Shown: positions 42,118 through 52,465, numbered from the stretch's first letter. The stretch: 64,000 nt of DNA from Bacteroidaceae bacterium (GCA_021768245.1 JAETNO010000017.1:1-64000), one strand, 5' to 3'. Notes: generated by a model not told the origin, from the sequence alone. Numbers and translations: made by a program.

Positions 42118-43389
42118 ATGCTTACCCTTCAGCAGATTAAAGAGGATCCCGAGCGCATAATAGCGCGCCTCGCCGTCAAAGGTTTCGACGGAAAGCAGGG
42201 TGTCAACGACGTGATTGATTTCGACGAAGAGCGTCGCAGTCTCCAATATCAGAACGATACGCTCGCGGCGGAGCTTAAGAAATATGCCGACTCCATAGGC
42301 CGTCTTATGAAAGAGGGCCGCAAGGACGAGGCCGATGAGGCCAAGAAAAAAGTGGCTGAAATCAAGGCGCAGCAAAAGGAAATAGCCGACCGCCTGACGG
42401 TCACTGAAAATGCAATCCGCGATGTGCTTCTCGGCATGCCGAATGTGCCCTGCGACATGGTGCCTGAAGGCAAGACAGCTGCCGACAATGTAGTGGAAAA
42501 GACAGGTGGCCCCATGCCGGAACTTCCCGCCGATGCCCTTCCTCACTGGGAACTCGCAAAGAAATACAACATCATCAACTTCGACCTCGGAGTGAAAATC
42601 ACAGGCCCCGGTTTCCCTGTCTACATCGGAAAGGGAGCCCGTCTGCAACGCGCGCTCATCCAGTTCTTCCTTGACCGTGCAGGCGAGGCCGGCTATCTTG
42701 AAGTGCAGCCTCCCTATGTGGTCAATGAGGCTTCGGGCTATGGCACCGGTCAGCTTCCCGATAAGGAAGGTCAGATGTATTTCATAAATGAGGACAAGCT
42801 TTACCTCATCCCTACAGCAGAAGTGCCCGTCACCAATCTCTACCGTGACGTCATAATTCCCGCTGACCAGCTTCCAATCAAAAATTGTGCGTACTCGGCA
42901 TGTTTCCGTCGCGAGGCCGGTTCTTATGGCAAGGATGTGCGCGGTCTCAACCGTCTGCATCAGTTCGACAAGGTGGAAATCGTGCGCATCGAGAAGCCCG
43001 AAAACTCCTATGCCGCACTTGAGGAGATGAAAGACCACGTGCAGGGGCTTCTTGAAAGTCTCGGCCTGCCATGGCATATACTCCGCCTTTGTGGTGGCGA
43101 CATGAGCTTCACTTCGTCAATTACCTTCGACTTTGAGGTCTACTCCGCAGCCCAGGGCCGCTGGCTTGAGGTTTCGTCAGTCTCAAACTTCGAGACATAT
43201 CAGGCTAACCGTCTCAAATGCCGCTACCGTGGCGATGACAAGAAGACTCATCTCTGCCATACGCTCAACGGTTCGGCGCTCGCGCTTCCGCGCATCATGG
43301 CCGCTCTGCTTGAAAACAACCAGACTCCGCAAGGAATAGTCGTGCCCGAATGTCTGCGTAAATACACGGGCTTCGATATTATCGACTGA
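42118..43389 (+). CDS. serS: Seryl-tRNA synthetase
   Basis: A 423-residue class II synthetase. The N-terminal 100 residues form the coiled-coil arm that binds the long variable arm of tRNA-Ser. Motif 2 is seen in CFRREAGSYGKDVRG and motif 3 in LPRIMAALLENNQ. Length and order are normal. It charges tRNA-Ser and, by the usual route, the selenocysteine tRNA where present. Confidence 0.97.
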   Translation: MLTLQQIKEDPERIIARLAVKGFDGKQGVNDVIDFDEERRSLQYQNDTLAAELKKYADSIGRLMKEGRKDEADEAKKKVAEIKAQQKEIADRLTVTENAIRDVLLGMPNVPCDMVPEGKTAADNVVEKTGGPMPELPADALPHWELAKKYNIINFDLGVKITGPGFPVYIGKGARLQRALIQFFLDRAGEAGYLEVQPPYVVNEASGYGTGQLPDKEGQMYFINEDKLYLIPTAEVPVTNLYRDVIIPADQLPIKNCAYSACFRREAGSYGKDVRGLNRLHQFDKVEIVRIEKPENSYAALEEMKDHVQGLLESLGLPWHILRLCGGDMSFTSSITFDFEVYSAAQGRWLEVSSVSNFETYQANRLKCRYRGDDKKTHLCHTLNGSALALPRIMAALLENNQTPQGIVVPECLRKYTGFDIID

Positions 43390-43452
43390 CCTCACGGAAA
43401 AACTTTGCCCGCATGCACGCGTTGTAAAGGTAGGTATTAAAACATTACGATT

Positions 43453-43788
43453 ATGGAATCAACACGTCAAGCCAAAATATCGCGTCTCCTGCAGAAGGAA
43501 CTCAGCGAAATCTTCCGTCAGCAGACCGCCAAAACCCACGGCACTCTCGTGTCGGTGAGCATCGTGCGCGTTTCGCCTGACCTGAGCGTGGCAAAGGTAT
43601 ATCTGTCAATCTTCCCGTCGGAGCGCTCACAGGAACTCCTTGAGAGTATCCGCAACAGTGCCAAGACCATCCGCTATGAACTTGCCCAGAAGGTGCGCTT
43701 CCAATTGAGGAAGTGTCCCGAACTGAGTTTCTATCTTGACGATTCACTCGATTATATCGACAATATCGACAAGTTGCTTACTAAATAG
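43453..43788 (+). CDS. rbfA: 30S ribosome-binding factor RbfA
   Basis: A 111-residue KH-like protein starting STRQAKISRLLQKELSEIF, with VSIVRVSPDLSVAKVYLS and the C-terminal CPELSFYLDDSLDY typical of RbfA. It helps mature the 5' end of 16S rRNA and cold adaptation. The LolC/E-like gene follows 77 nt on; this pair (rbfA then permease) is common in the phylum. Confidence 0.95.
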   Translation: MESTRQAKISRLLQKELSEIFRQQTAKTHGTLVSVSIVRVSPDLSVAKVYLSIFPSERSQELLESIRNSAKTIRYELAQKVRFQLRKCPELSFYLDDSLDYIDNIDKLLTK

Positions 43789-43865
43789 GAGCGCGTTTTT
43801 CAAAAGGCTCCTTAAATAGCTCCAAGAGACACTTTCATCACACATCTCCACGCCATTAATCCATA

Positions 43866-45107
43866 ATGACAGCCTTAAGGATAGCTATCCGTTATCTTCT
43901 TGCCAGGAAAAGCCACACTGCAGTCAACGTCATCTCCTACATATCGATGGCGGGGATTGCTGTGGCCGCGATGGCTATGGTGTGTGTGCTCTCGGTGTTC
44001 AACGGTTTCTCCGACCTTGCATCGGAAAGACTGTCGATGGTCGACCCCGACATAAAGGTGAGTTCAATCAGCGACAAGATTATATCCAATGCCGATTCGC
44101 TTGCACTGGAGTTGGAGAAAATTCCCGGTGTCAGCTCTGCTCTCCCGACCTTGCGCACAGAGGCCATGGCCATTTATGGCGATATGCAGTCGCCGGTAAA
44201 TGTAATAGGAGTGCCTGTGGGCTTCGGCCAGATATCCGCCCTCAATTCGCTTGTGATTGACGGCGAGATGAATTCCTCCACATATTCAAGACGGGGCGCT
44301 GTGCTAAGTGTGGGCACCGCCATCTATTTCGGAGCCCGCCCTTCCGGCGAGCTTCCGTTGTATCTTACGGTCCCCCGGCGAATCGGACGCATAAATCCCG
44401 CTTTCCCGATGGCGGCTTTTACCATTGACACCCTTTCGGTCTGTGCCGTCTATCAGACAAATCAGACTGAACTTGACAACGGCATGATTATTGTTCCGCT
44501 GGCCAATGTGCGTCGTCTGCTTGACTACACCACAGAGGCGAGTGCAATAGAAATCGGAGTCGAAAAAGGCGTTGAAACGGCTAACGTGAAGGCTGTTATT
44601 GAAGACGAACTTGGAGGCGATTTTCTTGTCGCCGACCGCCTGAGGCAGCAGTCCCATTCATTCAGGATGATTTCTATCGAAAAGTGGATTACTTTCCTGA
44701 TGCTCGTATTCGTGCTTGTGATGGCCTCGTTCAACATCCTTTCCTCCATGTCAATGCTGATTATAGAAAAGGAGGAAAGCCTGATGATTCTAAGCTCTTT
44801 CGGGGCTCCGCTAAGGATGCTCCGCAACATCTTCCTTTATCAAGGCCTGCTCGTGTCGGTGACAGGTGGCGTAATCGGCATAACCATAGGAGTGGTGCTC
44901 TGCGTCCTGCAGCAGCATTATGGACTTATCACTCTCAGTGGTGACCATACGCAGATGTCCATAGTCAACTATCCCTGCGCCCTTCGTTTTACCGATGTGC
45001 TTGTCACGGCTTCGGCGGTAGCTGTTATCGGCTTGCTGTCCGGGCTGATTTCGTCAAGAAGTGTACGCCCGCCGGCCAATATTCATACCTATCCTTTGGT
45101 CGACTGA
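43866..45107 (+). CDS. LolC/LolE-type ABC transporter permease
   Basis: A 413-residue membrane protein of the FtsX-like family. One helix near the N-terminus (VISYISMAGIAVAAMAMVCV, about 21-42) is followed by a large periplasmic domain (about 45-265) and three C-terminal helices (about 275-300, 320-355 and 375-400). This is the LolC/LolE layout, for release of lipoproteins from the inner membrane. No ATPase gene is adjacent. The family is sure; lipoprotein release is inferred. Confidence 0.85.
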   Translation: MTALRIAIRYLLARKSHTAVNVISYISMAGIAVAAMAMVCVLSVFNGFSDLASERLSMVDPDIKVSSISDKIISNADSLALELEKIPGVSSALPTLRTEAMAIYGDMQSPVNVIGVPVGFGQISALNSLVIDGEMNSSTYSRRGAVLSVGTAIYFGARPSGELPLYLTVPRRIGRINPAFPMAAFTIDTLSVCAVYQTNQTELDNGMIIVPLANVRRLLDYTTEASAIEIGVEKGVETANVKAVIEDELGGDFLVADRLRQQSHSFRMISIEKWITFLMLVFVLVMASFNILSSMSMLIIEKEESLMILSSFGAPLRMLRNIFLYQGLLVSVTGGVIGITIGVVLCVLQQHYGLITLSGDHTQMSIVNYPCALRFTDVLVTASAVAVIGLLSGLISSRSVRPPANIHTYPLVD

Positions 45108-45179
45108 CCGTTGTACTCAGTAGTAACTCTATAAACAGATTATATTTAACACTTTATTAATATTTAAACCTAATTAAAG

Positions 45180-46262
45180 ATGACTAACCATAGATATTGC
45201 GTCATTATGTGTGGCGGAGTCGGTAGCCGTTTCTGGCCTTATTCTCGTGAGGATTGCCCCAAGCAGTTCATTGACTTCCTCGGCACCGGCCGTTCGCTCC
45301 TCCAGATGTCCTACGACCGTATACTTCCTATAGTGCCCAAGGAAAATATCATCGTGGTCACTAATGAAAAATACGCACCTCTTATCCGCGAGCAGCTCCC
45401 CGACGTGCTTCCAACCAATATCCTCCTTGAGCCGGCTCGCCGCAACACGGCTCCGTGTATCGCATGGGCTGCCTACCATATAGCTGCCCTCGACCTCCAG
45501 GCGTCGATGATTGTGGCTCCGAGCGACCATCTGATAACCCGTGAGAGCGTGTTTGAGGATTGCGTGCGCAGGGGTTTTGAATTCGTTGAGAGCCGCGACG
45601 CCCTCCTTACGCTCGGCATCACTCCCGTGCGTCCGGAGACCGGTTATGGTTACATCCAGGTAGGGCAGGAGGCTGTGCCCGGAATTTTAAAAGTCAAGAC
45701 ATTCACGGAAAAACCCAACCTTGAACTCGCTAAAGTCTTTCTTGAATCAGGTGAATTCTTCTGGAATTCCGGAATCTTCCTTTGGCGCGCTTCAAGCATA
45801 ATCGAGGCTCTGCGTAAATATGCCTCTGACATCACAAGCCTTTTCGATAAAGGCGTCTCGGATTTCGGTTCTCCGCGTGAGACGGATTTCATACGCGACA
45901 ATTTCACTGCCTGTCCGCCAAATTCTATCGACTATGCCGTGATGGAGAAAGCCGATAACGTCTATGTCGAGTGCGTGAATTTCGGCTGGAATGATCTCGG
46001 GACATGGAGTGCGCTCTACGACAACTCTCCTAAGAATCAGGACACCAATGTGACCCAGAACTGTAAGGTGATAGCCTATGAAAGCGCGGGCAACATCTTC
46101 GCCGTGCGTCAGACCGACAAACTCGTCGTAGTCCATGGTCTGAAGGATTATATAGTGGCTGATGCCGGTGATGTCCTTCTCGTGTGCCCAAAGGCTGAGG
46201 AACAGCGCATAAAGCAGATGGTCAATGATGTCAAACTCGCCTATGACGATAAATATCTTTAA
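45180..46262 (+). CDS. manC: Mannose-1-phosphate guanylyltransferase
   Basis: A 360-residue enzyme making GDP-mannose. The N-terminal MCGGVGSRFWPYSRED and CPKQF form the nucleotide-binding signature; FTEKPNLELA and WNSGIFLWRAS are also typical. It lacks the C-terminal phosphomannose isomerase domain of bifunctional ManC/AlgA. GDP-mannose feeds GDP-fucose and surface glycans. rel starts six nt later. Confidence 0.92.
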   Translation: MTNHRYCVIMCGGVGSRFWPYSREDCPKQFIDFLGTGRSLLQMSYDRILPIVPKENIIVVTNEKYAPLIREQLPDVLPTNILLEPARRNTAPCIAWAAYHIAALDLQASMIVAPSDHLITRESVFEDCVRRGFEFVESRDALLTLGITPVRPETGYGYIQVGQEAVPGILKVKTFTEKPNLELAKVFLESGEFFWNSGIFLWRASSIIEALRKYASDITSLFDKGVSDFGSPRETDFIRDNFTACPPNSIDYAVMEKADNVYVECVNFGWNDLGTWSALYDNSPKNQDTNVTQNCKVIAYESAGNIFAVRQTDKLVVVHGLKDYIVADAGDVLLVCPKAEEQRIKQMVNDVKLAYDDKYL

Positions 46263-46268
46263 CCTGCC

Positions 46269-48533
46269 ATGAAAGAATATAATCTCACTCCCGAGCAAGA
46301 GGAACACTATATCGACGAGCAGTTTCGCGACCTTCTCGATGGCTATCTTTCAAGCAACCATCGGAAGAAGGTCGAAATAATCGAACGCGCCTACCGCTTC
46401 GCCAAGGAAGCCCACAAGGGGGTGCGCCGTCGCTCGGGCGAGCCTTATATTCTCCATCCTATAGCCGTGGCCAAGATTGCATCTCAGGAAATTGGCCTCG
46501 GCTCCACCTCGATATGCGCGGCCCTTCTTCATGATGTGGTCGAGGACACGGAATATACTGTCGAGGATATCGAGCAGCATTTCGGTCGCAAGATTGCGCG
46601 CATAGTTGAGGGTCTGACAAAGATTTCGGGAGGTATTTTCGGTGACAAGGCTTCGGCACAGGCCGAAAATTTCCGCAAGCTCCTTCTTACTATGAGCGAG
46701 GATATCCGGGTAGTGCTCATAAAGATGGCCGACCGCCTTCACAACATGCGCACTCTCGGGTCCATGGCTCCCAACAAGCAGTATAAGATTGCGGGCGAGA
46801 CCCTTTATATCTATGCTCCCCTCGCCCACAGGCTCGGTCTCTTCGCCATAAAGACCGAGCTTGAGGATCTGAGTTTCAAATATGAGCATCCCGGTGAGTA
46901 TGAGCGCATATCAAAGCTCATAAGCCAAAGCGAGGCGGGGCGGGAGATGGTCTACAACGATTTCGCTTCACCTATCCTTAAGCGTCTTGATGCTATGGGG
47001 CTTCACTATGAAGCTAAGGCGCGCCTCAAATCCGTCTATTCCATCTGGCGTAAGATGGACACCAAGCATATCCCTTTCGAGGAGGTCTACGACCTCTATG
47101 CCATGCGCATCATATTCGATACTCCCGAAGGAATTTCGGAAAAGGAGATGTGCTATAAGATTTATTCGGCGCTCACCGACCTCTATCGTCCTCATCCCGA
47201 CCGCACCCGTGACTGGATTTCCAATCCCAAGGCCAACGGTTATCAGGCTCTTCATGTAACTCTTATGGGACCTGACGGCAATTGGATTGAGGTGCAGATT
47301 CGCAGCCGCCGTATGGATGAGGTGGCCGAGAAGGGTTTTGCCGCGCATTGGAAATATAAGATAGGGGAGCATGAAGAGGAGAGCGAACTTAATGTATGGC
47401 TTAAGACCATTAAGGATATTCTCGACGACCCCACTCCGACGGCCATAGATTTCCTTGACACTCTCAAGCTAAATCTTTTCGCGACAGAGATAGTGGTATT
47501 CACACCCAAAGGCGAGCTCCTTACTCTTCCGGCCGGTGCTACTGTGCTCGACGTTGCTTTCACCCTCCACTCACAGCTCGGCATCCATTGCATCGCCGGC
47601 AAGGTGAACCATAAACTTGTTCCGCTTTCCCACCGCCTCAATTCCGGCGACCAGGTGGAGGTGCTCACCTCCCATTCACAGCGGCCTAAGCCTGAATGGA
47701 TGAACTTCCTCGTCACGGCCAAGGCCAAGACACGCTTGCGTAAGGAATTGCGCCGTGTGCAGCAACCGGTAATCGATGAGGGCAAGAAGATTTTCGACGA
47801 TTTTCTCGTGCAGAACGACATCATACTCAACAACAGTGTGATGACAAAAATTCTCGGCACATACCATGTGGCCTCGCGCGATGAGCTTTTCTATAAACTC
47901 GGTAGCGGTGAGGTTTCAATCGACGACTATCTGAATGTCAATACTTCCCGTGGTGCACGCTCCCTTGTCTCGCGCCTTTTCCGCCTCGGATTCGGCGGCG
48001 ACAAGAAGGGTTCCAAGGCTAAAAAGATTTTTGAGTCGACCGCAGCCTCTACACCTTCCGATGTGAAACGCCCACGTATTAACACGAAAGAGACCTACGT
48101 GCTCCGGTTCAACGACAAGGAGAGGAACTTCTCTTTCGCGGACTGCTGTAGGCCAATCCCCGGCGATGAGGTGATGGGCTTTATAACCGATGAAGGGACT
48201 GTGGAGGTTCATTCCTTGACGTGTCCGCGCGCTCAGGTGCTCAAAGCCAGTTTCGGCCCGCGTATACTTGCCACCCGATGGGATGAAGTCTCCGGCTCCT
48301 TCCTCGCCAACGTGCGTATTGAAGGTATTGACCGTCATGGAATCCTTCAGGAATTGACGCGTATGATTTCGACAGCTCTTAACATCGATATCCGTAGGCT
48401 TAATATCGAAGCCGATAAGGAGGTGTTCACCTGCGACCTCGGAGTTCTGGTGTCTAATACCGATGCTGTTGCCGATCTTTGTAAGAAAGTTCTGAAAATC
48501 GAAGGCGTCAAGCAGGCTGACCGAGTGCGTTGA
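46269..48533 (+). CDS. rel: Bifunctional (p)ppGpp synthetase/hydrolase Rel
   Basis: A 754-residue RelA/SpoT-family protein. An intact HD hydrolase domain (HD at 88-89 in LLHDVVEDTEYT; RLHNMRT later) indicates hydrolase activity. The synthetase domain (YSIWRKM, VYDLYAMRIIF, KANGYQALHV) follows, then a TGS domain (FTPKGELLTLPAGATVLD) and a C-terminal ACT domain (IEGIDRHGILQELTRM). It is the long form that senses uncharged tRNA on ribosomes. It is six nt after manC. Confidence 0.95.
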   Translation: MKEYNLTPEQEEHYIDEQFRDLLDGYLSSNHRKKVEIIERAYRFAKEAHKGVRRRSGEPYILHPIAVAKIASQEIGLGSTSICAALLHDVVEDTEYTVEDIEQHFGRKIARIVEGLTKISGGIFGDKASAQAENFRKLLLTMSEDIRVVLIKMADRLHNMRTLGSMAPNKQYKIAGETLYIYAPLAHRLGLFAIKTELEDLSFKYEHPGEYERISKLISQSEAGREMVYNDFASPILKRLDAMGLHYEAKARLKSVYSIWRKMDTKHIPFEEVYDLYAMRIIFDTPEGISEKEMCYKIYSALTDLYRPHPDRTRDWISNPKANGYQALHVTLMGPDGNWIEVQIRSRRMDEVAEKGFAAHWKYKIGEHEEESELNVWLKTIKDILDDPTPTAIDFLDTLKLNLFATEIVVFTPKGELLTLPAGATVLDVAFTLHSQLGIHCIAGKVNHKLVPLSHRLNSGDQVEVLTSHSQRPKPEWMNFLVTAKAKTRLRKELRRVQQPVIDEGKKIFDDFLVQNDIILNNSVMTKILGTYHVASRDELFYKLGSGEVSIDDYLNVNTSRGARSLVSRLFRLGFGGDKKGSKAKKIFESTAASTPSDVKRPRINTKETYVLRFNDKERNFSFADCCRPIPGDEVMGFITDEGTVEVHSLTCPRAQVLKASFGPRILATRWDEVSGSFLANVRIEGIDRHGILQELTRMISTALNIDIRRLNIEADKEVFTCDLGVLVSNTDAVADLCKKVLKIEGVKQADRVR

Positions 48534-48605
48534 TTTTGTCACCGCGCTCTCAGCTATCTCTATTGGTGATTTTATGTTAAAAGTGCTGGTTTAAGGGGAT
48601 TTGAG

Positions 48606-48636
48606 TTGCGGATTCCCTTAAAATTTCGTATCTTTG
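48606..48636 (+). promoter_or_regulatory. Promoter of the 820-residue lipoprotein gene
   Basis: TTG (48606-48608), 20 nt, TATCTTTG (48629-48636). The leader is about 100 nt. Confidence 0.65.
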
Positions 48637-48739
48637 TAGCGATTTGTGTTAGGTGATTTGAACTGTCGCCTTTTATCAGATACCTTGAATTTATAGAAAT
48701 AATACTAACCCTTTCATATTTTAATTCATCAGCTTACGT

Positions 48740-51202
48740 ATGAAAACCAGCAAATTTAATTTTCATTCGCTGAATCTTCGCCGATATATCGGTCTTGGCG
48801 CAGCCGCCTTTGCGCTTGCTGTCCTCCCCGCTTGTAGCGACGACGAGCCTGCAAATGGTGGCGAAGGCACTCCCGATGTCCCCGGGCAGATTCAGGGCGA
48901 AGCAGTAAACATTGTTGACAATCCTGACATTCTCTCTACTCGCGTACGCAATTTCGATTTGTCCAACGGCCTTTCGCGTGCCGGTGGTGCAGAGGCTTTC
49001 AAAATGCCTGCCGCTCCCGTGGAAGCCGATTATGCGGATGCCGTAGAATCTGACGGCAATAATCTTCAGAATAATACAAAATATATTATCAAGGATAGCG
49101 ACAAGGAGCTTTGGCTCGGTATGAACGGCGGTGTTATTGTCTATATCGCCGGTGCGAATGTGAAGCTTAATACAAGATATTCGAATGGAGATAACACTAT
49201 TATAGTTCTTCCGACGGCAAGTGTCACTCTTGGCGGTTGGAAAGGTGGCAATCTCTATGTTTATGGAGCTGTGTCGGTTGCCGGTAATATTTCCATGAAT
49301 TCCGGCTCTATCAACCTCGCCGGAGGCGTTGACGCTCCCGATTATGAACTGTATATCGGCAATAATTCGAAGTTCAATGCCGAAGGTGACCTTACGTTCA
49401 AAAAAGTGCAGGTGCAGGACGGTCAGCTTGCTGCAGAATCTGTTATCGCAGAGAAAATCGTTATGCAGAATAACGTGAAGGTTAACATTGTCGGTTCTAT
49501 TGAGGCTACCGGTGAAGATGTTAGCGAATGGGATGCTGCTTTCCAGGTAAATGCTCAGGGCGAGCTTTATGCGCGTTGCGTTGTGGTTCCCAACGGAACT
49601 CTTAAAGTTGCCAACTGCGGTAAATTCTTTGTTGATAAGTTCATTGGCGCGAAAAACATGAATGTCGATGCATCAGGCGCTAAAATCAATATGGGTGCCA
49701 AGGCGGTCGTCGATATTGCCAACCGTCTCTTCATGCCTAATCACAACACCGGCTTTTATTTCAGTGCCTCCGCTGCCGACATGGGCCTCATCAAGGCCGC
49801 TGTCTTTGCCGGACAGGACCAGCCTAACAATGGTAAGGAAGGTACTCCCCGCGAAATCGAATGTGGCGGTCTCTTCAGTGGAAACGTCTATCTTGACTTC
49901 GTGAAGACTGTAAGCAAGGATGATGCTAACCGCGAATGTGGAATGATGAACCGTCAGTCCGGCGTATGGACCAAGGATGATCCCGAAGCAAAATATCCCT
50001 ATATCCCCACCGATAATGAAGGTTGCCACGGTCAGTACGGTACTCCTGTTGATCCCGTGCAGCCTGAAGATTTTGATGTAGTCGGAACTACTGACATCCA
50101 CAAACATCCGATTTCGGCAACATGCATTGATGTTTATGGCAATCAGGCTTTCCTTTCATGGCATAAGCGTGGCATTGGCTCCACAAATCTCCCTGCTGGT
50201 TCGAATACAAACCATCCTCATGATGGTATATCCTACTGGGGCTGTATCGAGGTGCTTACTGTTCAGGCCGACACCCTCGCCATTACTTCCTATATGGAAA
50301 CCAAACCTGAGACAGACGGTGGCGCATATGACTTCAACCATGTTATCTATGACCCACAGAACAATGCTCTCCTTACCACTGGCGATCATGACAAGAAAGG
50401 TGGCGTGATTGGTAAGATTCAGCTCGGCCCTGACCATAATTTCGGTAAATACACCAACGAGACCTCAATCATGCAGGTTCGCCACCTCCTCAAGGGCGAA
50501 GGTGTGTCAGGTAACAGTGTCGTAATCCGTCCTTCTGACCGCACTCTTCTCATCACCGCTGCCGGTGGATATCAGACTATGGACTACAGTACCAACAAGC
50601 TTTTTGATAGCAACAAAAAGGAAGTTGGTCCATTCGTTAAGACCGCCGGCTCCGCCAAGCATGTCGCTATCAACAATGATTATGCCGCTACAATCGAATT
50701 CACCCAGCGTCCCGGTGATCTTGGAGTTGAGTATGATGAAGACGACAATACTACTGTCCTTCCTGCGAAGATTACCGTATGGCCTATCGCTGGCTTCATG
50801 ACTGATGCTGTAAAGGAAATCGAGGTTCCGGCTTTCGGCCCGGTTTATGGCAAGAACGTGATAGCAATCGATACCGACAATGTGATTTACTCCTGCCAGG
50901 GTCACAACGGCGTTGCAGCTTATGATATCAATGGTAACGAACTCCGTCGTTGGGATATTCCTAAGATGTATAAGGGTGCTGCCGCCAATGGTCTTTGCAT
51001 TAAGGACGGCAATCTCTATATCGCAGCAGGTGCAGCCGGTGTATGGGTTGTTGACAAGAATGACTTTACTAATGTTAAGGCTAAGTACACCAAGCAGGGC
51101 AACGCTTCTGCAAACTATGTCAAGGTTGCCGACAACGGCTATGTATTCGTAGCTTACGGTCGTTCCGGCGCTAAGCTCCTCAAACCGAGGAAAGCCCTCT
51201 GA
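48740..51202 (+). CDS. Large lipoprotein of unknown function (820 aa)
   Basis: An 820-residue protein with a signal peptide and lipobox (AVLPAC), followed by SDDEPANGG, an acidic surface-export-like stretch. Residues about 110-360 show short regular repeats rich in Asn, Gly and Val (NLYVYGAVSVAGNISMNSG; TLKVANCGKFFVDKF), suggesting a right-handed beta-helix. Residues about 440-820 show blades of a beta-propeller (CIDVYGNQAFLSWHKRG; VIAIDTDNVIYSCQGHNGVAAYD; LCIKDGNLYIAAGAAGVWVVD), with LVIVD-like motifs. No enzyme motif is recognised. It stands alone between its own promoter and terminator. Surface adhesion or binding is only a guess. Confidence 0.8.
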   Translation: MKTSKFNFHSLNLRRYIGLGAAAFALAVLPACSDDEPANGGEGTPDVPGQIQGEAVNIVDNPDILSTRVRNFDLSNGLSRAGGAEAFKMPAAPVEADYADAVESDGNNLQNNTKYIIKDSDKELWLGMNGGVIVYIAGANVKLNTRYSNGDNTIIVLPTASVTLGGWKGGNLYVYGAVSVAGNISMNSGSINLAGGVDAPDYELYIGNNSKFNAEGDLTFKKVQVQDGQLAAESVIAEKIVMQNNVKVNIVGSIEATGEDVSEWDAAFQVNAQGELYARCVVVPNGTLKVANCGKFFVDKFIGAKNMNVDASGAKINMGAKAVVDIANRLFMPNHNTGFYFSASAADMGLIKAAVFAGQDQPNNGKEGTPREIECGGLFSGNVYLDFVKTVSKDDANRECGMMNRQSGVWTKDDPEAKYPYIPTDNEGCHGQYGTPVDPVQPEDFDVVGTTDIHKHPISATCIDVYGNQAFLSWHKRGIGSTNLPAGSNTNHPHDGISYWGCIEVLTVQADTLAITSYMETKPETDGGAYDFNHVIYDPQNNALLTTGDHDKKGGVIGKIQLGPDHNFGKYTNETSIMQVRHLLKGEGVSGNSVVIRPSDRTLLITAAGGYQTMDYSTNKLFDSNKKEVGPFVKTAGSAKHVAINNDYAATIEFTQRPGDLGVEYDEDDNTTVLPAKITVWPIAGFMTDAVKEIEVPAFGPVYGKNVIAIDTDNVIYSCQGHNGVAAYDINGNELRRWDIPKMYKGAAANGLCIKDGNLYIAAGAAGVWVVDKNDFTNVKAKYTKQGNASANYVKVADNGYVFVAYGRSGAKLLKPRKAL

Positions 51203-51232
51203 TTCGGAAGCGATTTCTATAGATAATAATTA

Positions 51233-51275
51233 TTCGGGATATGCCTCTGTGGCGTATCCCGAATTTTATATTTTT
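51233..51275 (+). terminator. Intrinsic terminator after the lipoprotein gene
   Basis: Arms TTCGGGATATGCC (51233-51245) and GGCGTATCCCGAA (51251-51263), one wobble pair, followed by TTTTATATTTTT. Confidence 0.8.
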
Positions 51276-51310
51276 AGACAGCTACTGCTGATTATCTGCT
51301 GAAAAAGTCG

Positions 51311-51318
51311 TAACTTTG
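51311..51318 (+). promoter_or_regulatory. -7 box upstream of carA
   Basis: TAACTTTG lies 51 nt before the carA start, just after the preceding terminator. The -33 region is weak. Confidence 0.5.
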
Positions 51319-51368
51319 CACACGGGTATCAGTGCACCCCGACGAAACTTCAAAATCCAATCCAGCTC

Positions 51369-52439
51369 ATGCGACAGTTTAAGCGCGCCGTCCTTATCCT
51401 CGAAGACGGCACCACTTTTGAAGGGAAATCTTTTGGCTATGAGGCCTCAACGGCCGGAGAGGTTGTGTTCAACACCGCAATGACCGGCTATCCCGAAAGT
51501 CTTACAGACCCATCTTATGAAGGGCAGATTTTAGTCACCACATATCCTATTCTCGGTAATTATGGAGTCCCGCCACGTCGTGAGAAAAACGATGTCAGCG
51601 AATATTACGAAAGTGACCGCATCCATTGCCGTGCTATCGTGGCTCAGGACTATTCCTATGACCATTCCCACTGGCAGGCTGACCGCTCGCTCTCCCAATG
51701 GCTTAATGAAGAGAAAATCCCCGGTATATATGGCATCGACACCCGTCAGCTTACCAAGCATCTCCGCGAACACGGTTCAATGCTCGGTAAGATTGTGATT
51801 GACGGCTGTGGCGATGTCGATTTTTATGACCCAAACAAGGAAAATCTTGTCGGAAAGGTAAGCTGCAAGGAAGTCGAGATTCATGGCGATGGCGACAAGA
51901 CCGTGGTGCTCGTGGACTGCGGTGTGAAACATAATATAATCCGCTGTCTGACCCGCCGGGGTGTGAAAGTCGTGCTCGTGCCCTGGAACTATGATTTCAC
52001 CTCTATCCCCTACGACGGTCTTTTCATATCCAATGGCCCGGGCAATCCCGACATGGCAGAAGAGACTGTGGTCAATATCCGTAAGGCTATGGAAATCGGC
52101 AAGCCTATCTGTGGAATCTGCATGGGCAATCAGCTCCTCTCGAAAGCTGCGGGTGCCAAGACCTATAAGCTGAAATACGGTCACCGCAGCCACAATCAGC
52201 CCGTGCGTCGCGTCGGTACCGACACTTGCTTCATCACTTCGCAGAATCACGGCTTCGCTGTCGATAATTCAACCCTTCCGGAGGATTGGGAACCCCTCTT
52301 CATAAATATGAACGACGGCACTAATGAAGGCATACGTCATAAGACCAAGCCGTTCTTCTCCGCCCAGTTCCATCCTGAAGCAAGTTCCGGACCGAAGGAT
52401 ACGGAGTTCCTTTTCGAAGAATTTATCAATCTCCTGTAG
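51369..52439 (+). CDS. carA: Carbamoyl-phosphate synthase small subunit
   Basis: A 356-residue glutaminase subunit. The N-terminal domain (LILEDGTTFEGKSFGYE; FNTAMTGYPESLTDPSY) is followed by a class I amidotransferase domain with the nucleophile in GICMGNQLLSKAAG and the His-Glu pair in AQFHPEASSGP. It supplies ammonia to CarB for arginine and pyrimidine synthesis. Twenty-six nt separate it from carB. Confidence 0.96.
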   Translation: MRQFKRAVLILEDGTTFEGKSFGYEASTAGEVVFNTAMTGYPESLTDPSYEGQILVTTYPILGNYGVPPRREKNDVSEYYESDRIHCRAIVAQDYSYDHSHWQADRSLSQWLNEEKIPGIYGIDTRQLTKHLREHGSMLGKIVIDGCGDVDFYDPNKENLVGKVSCKEVEIHGDGDKTVVLVDCGVKHNIIRCLTRRGVKVVLVPWNYDFTSIPYDGLFISNGPGNPDMAEETVVNIRKAMEIGKPICGICMGNQLLSKAAGAKTYKLKYGHRSHNQPVRRVGTDTCFITSQNHGFAVDNSTLPEDWEPLFINMNDGTNEGIRHKTKPFFSAQFHPEASSGPKDTEFLFEEFINLL

Positions 52440-52465
52440 AAAATTCCCTCATCTCATAATTCATC

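Noticed and set aside
42106..43077. 323-codon frame antisense to serS
   Set aside because: serS carries all class II motifs; the antisense product is low-complexity in character with no domain.
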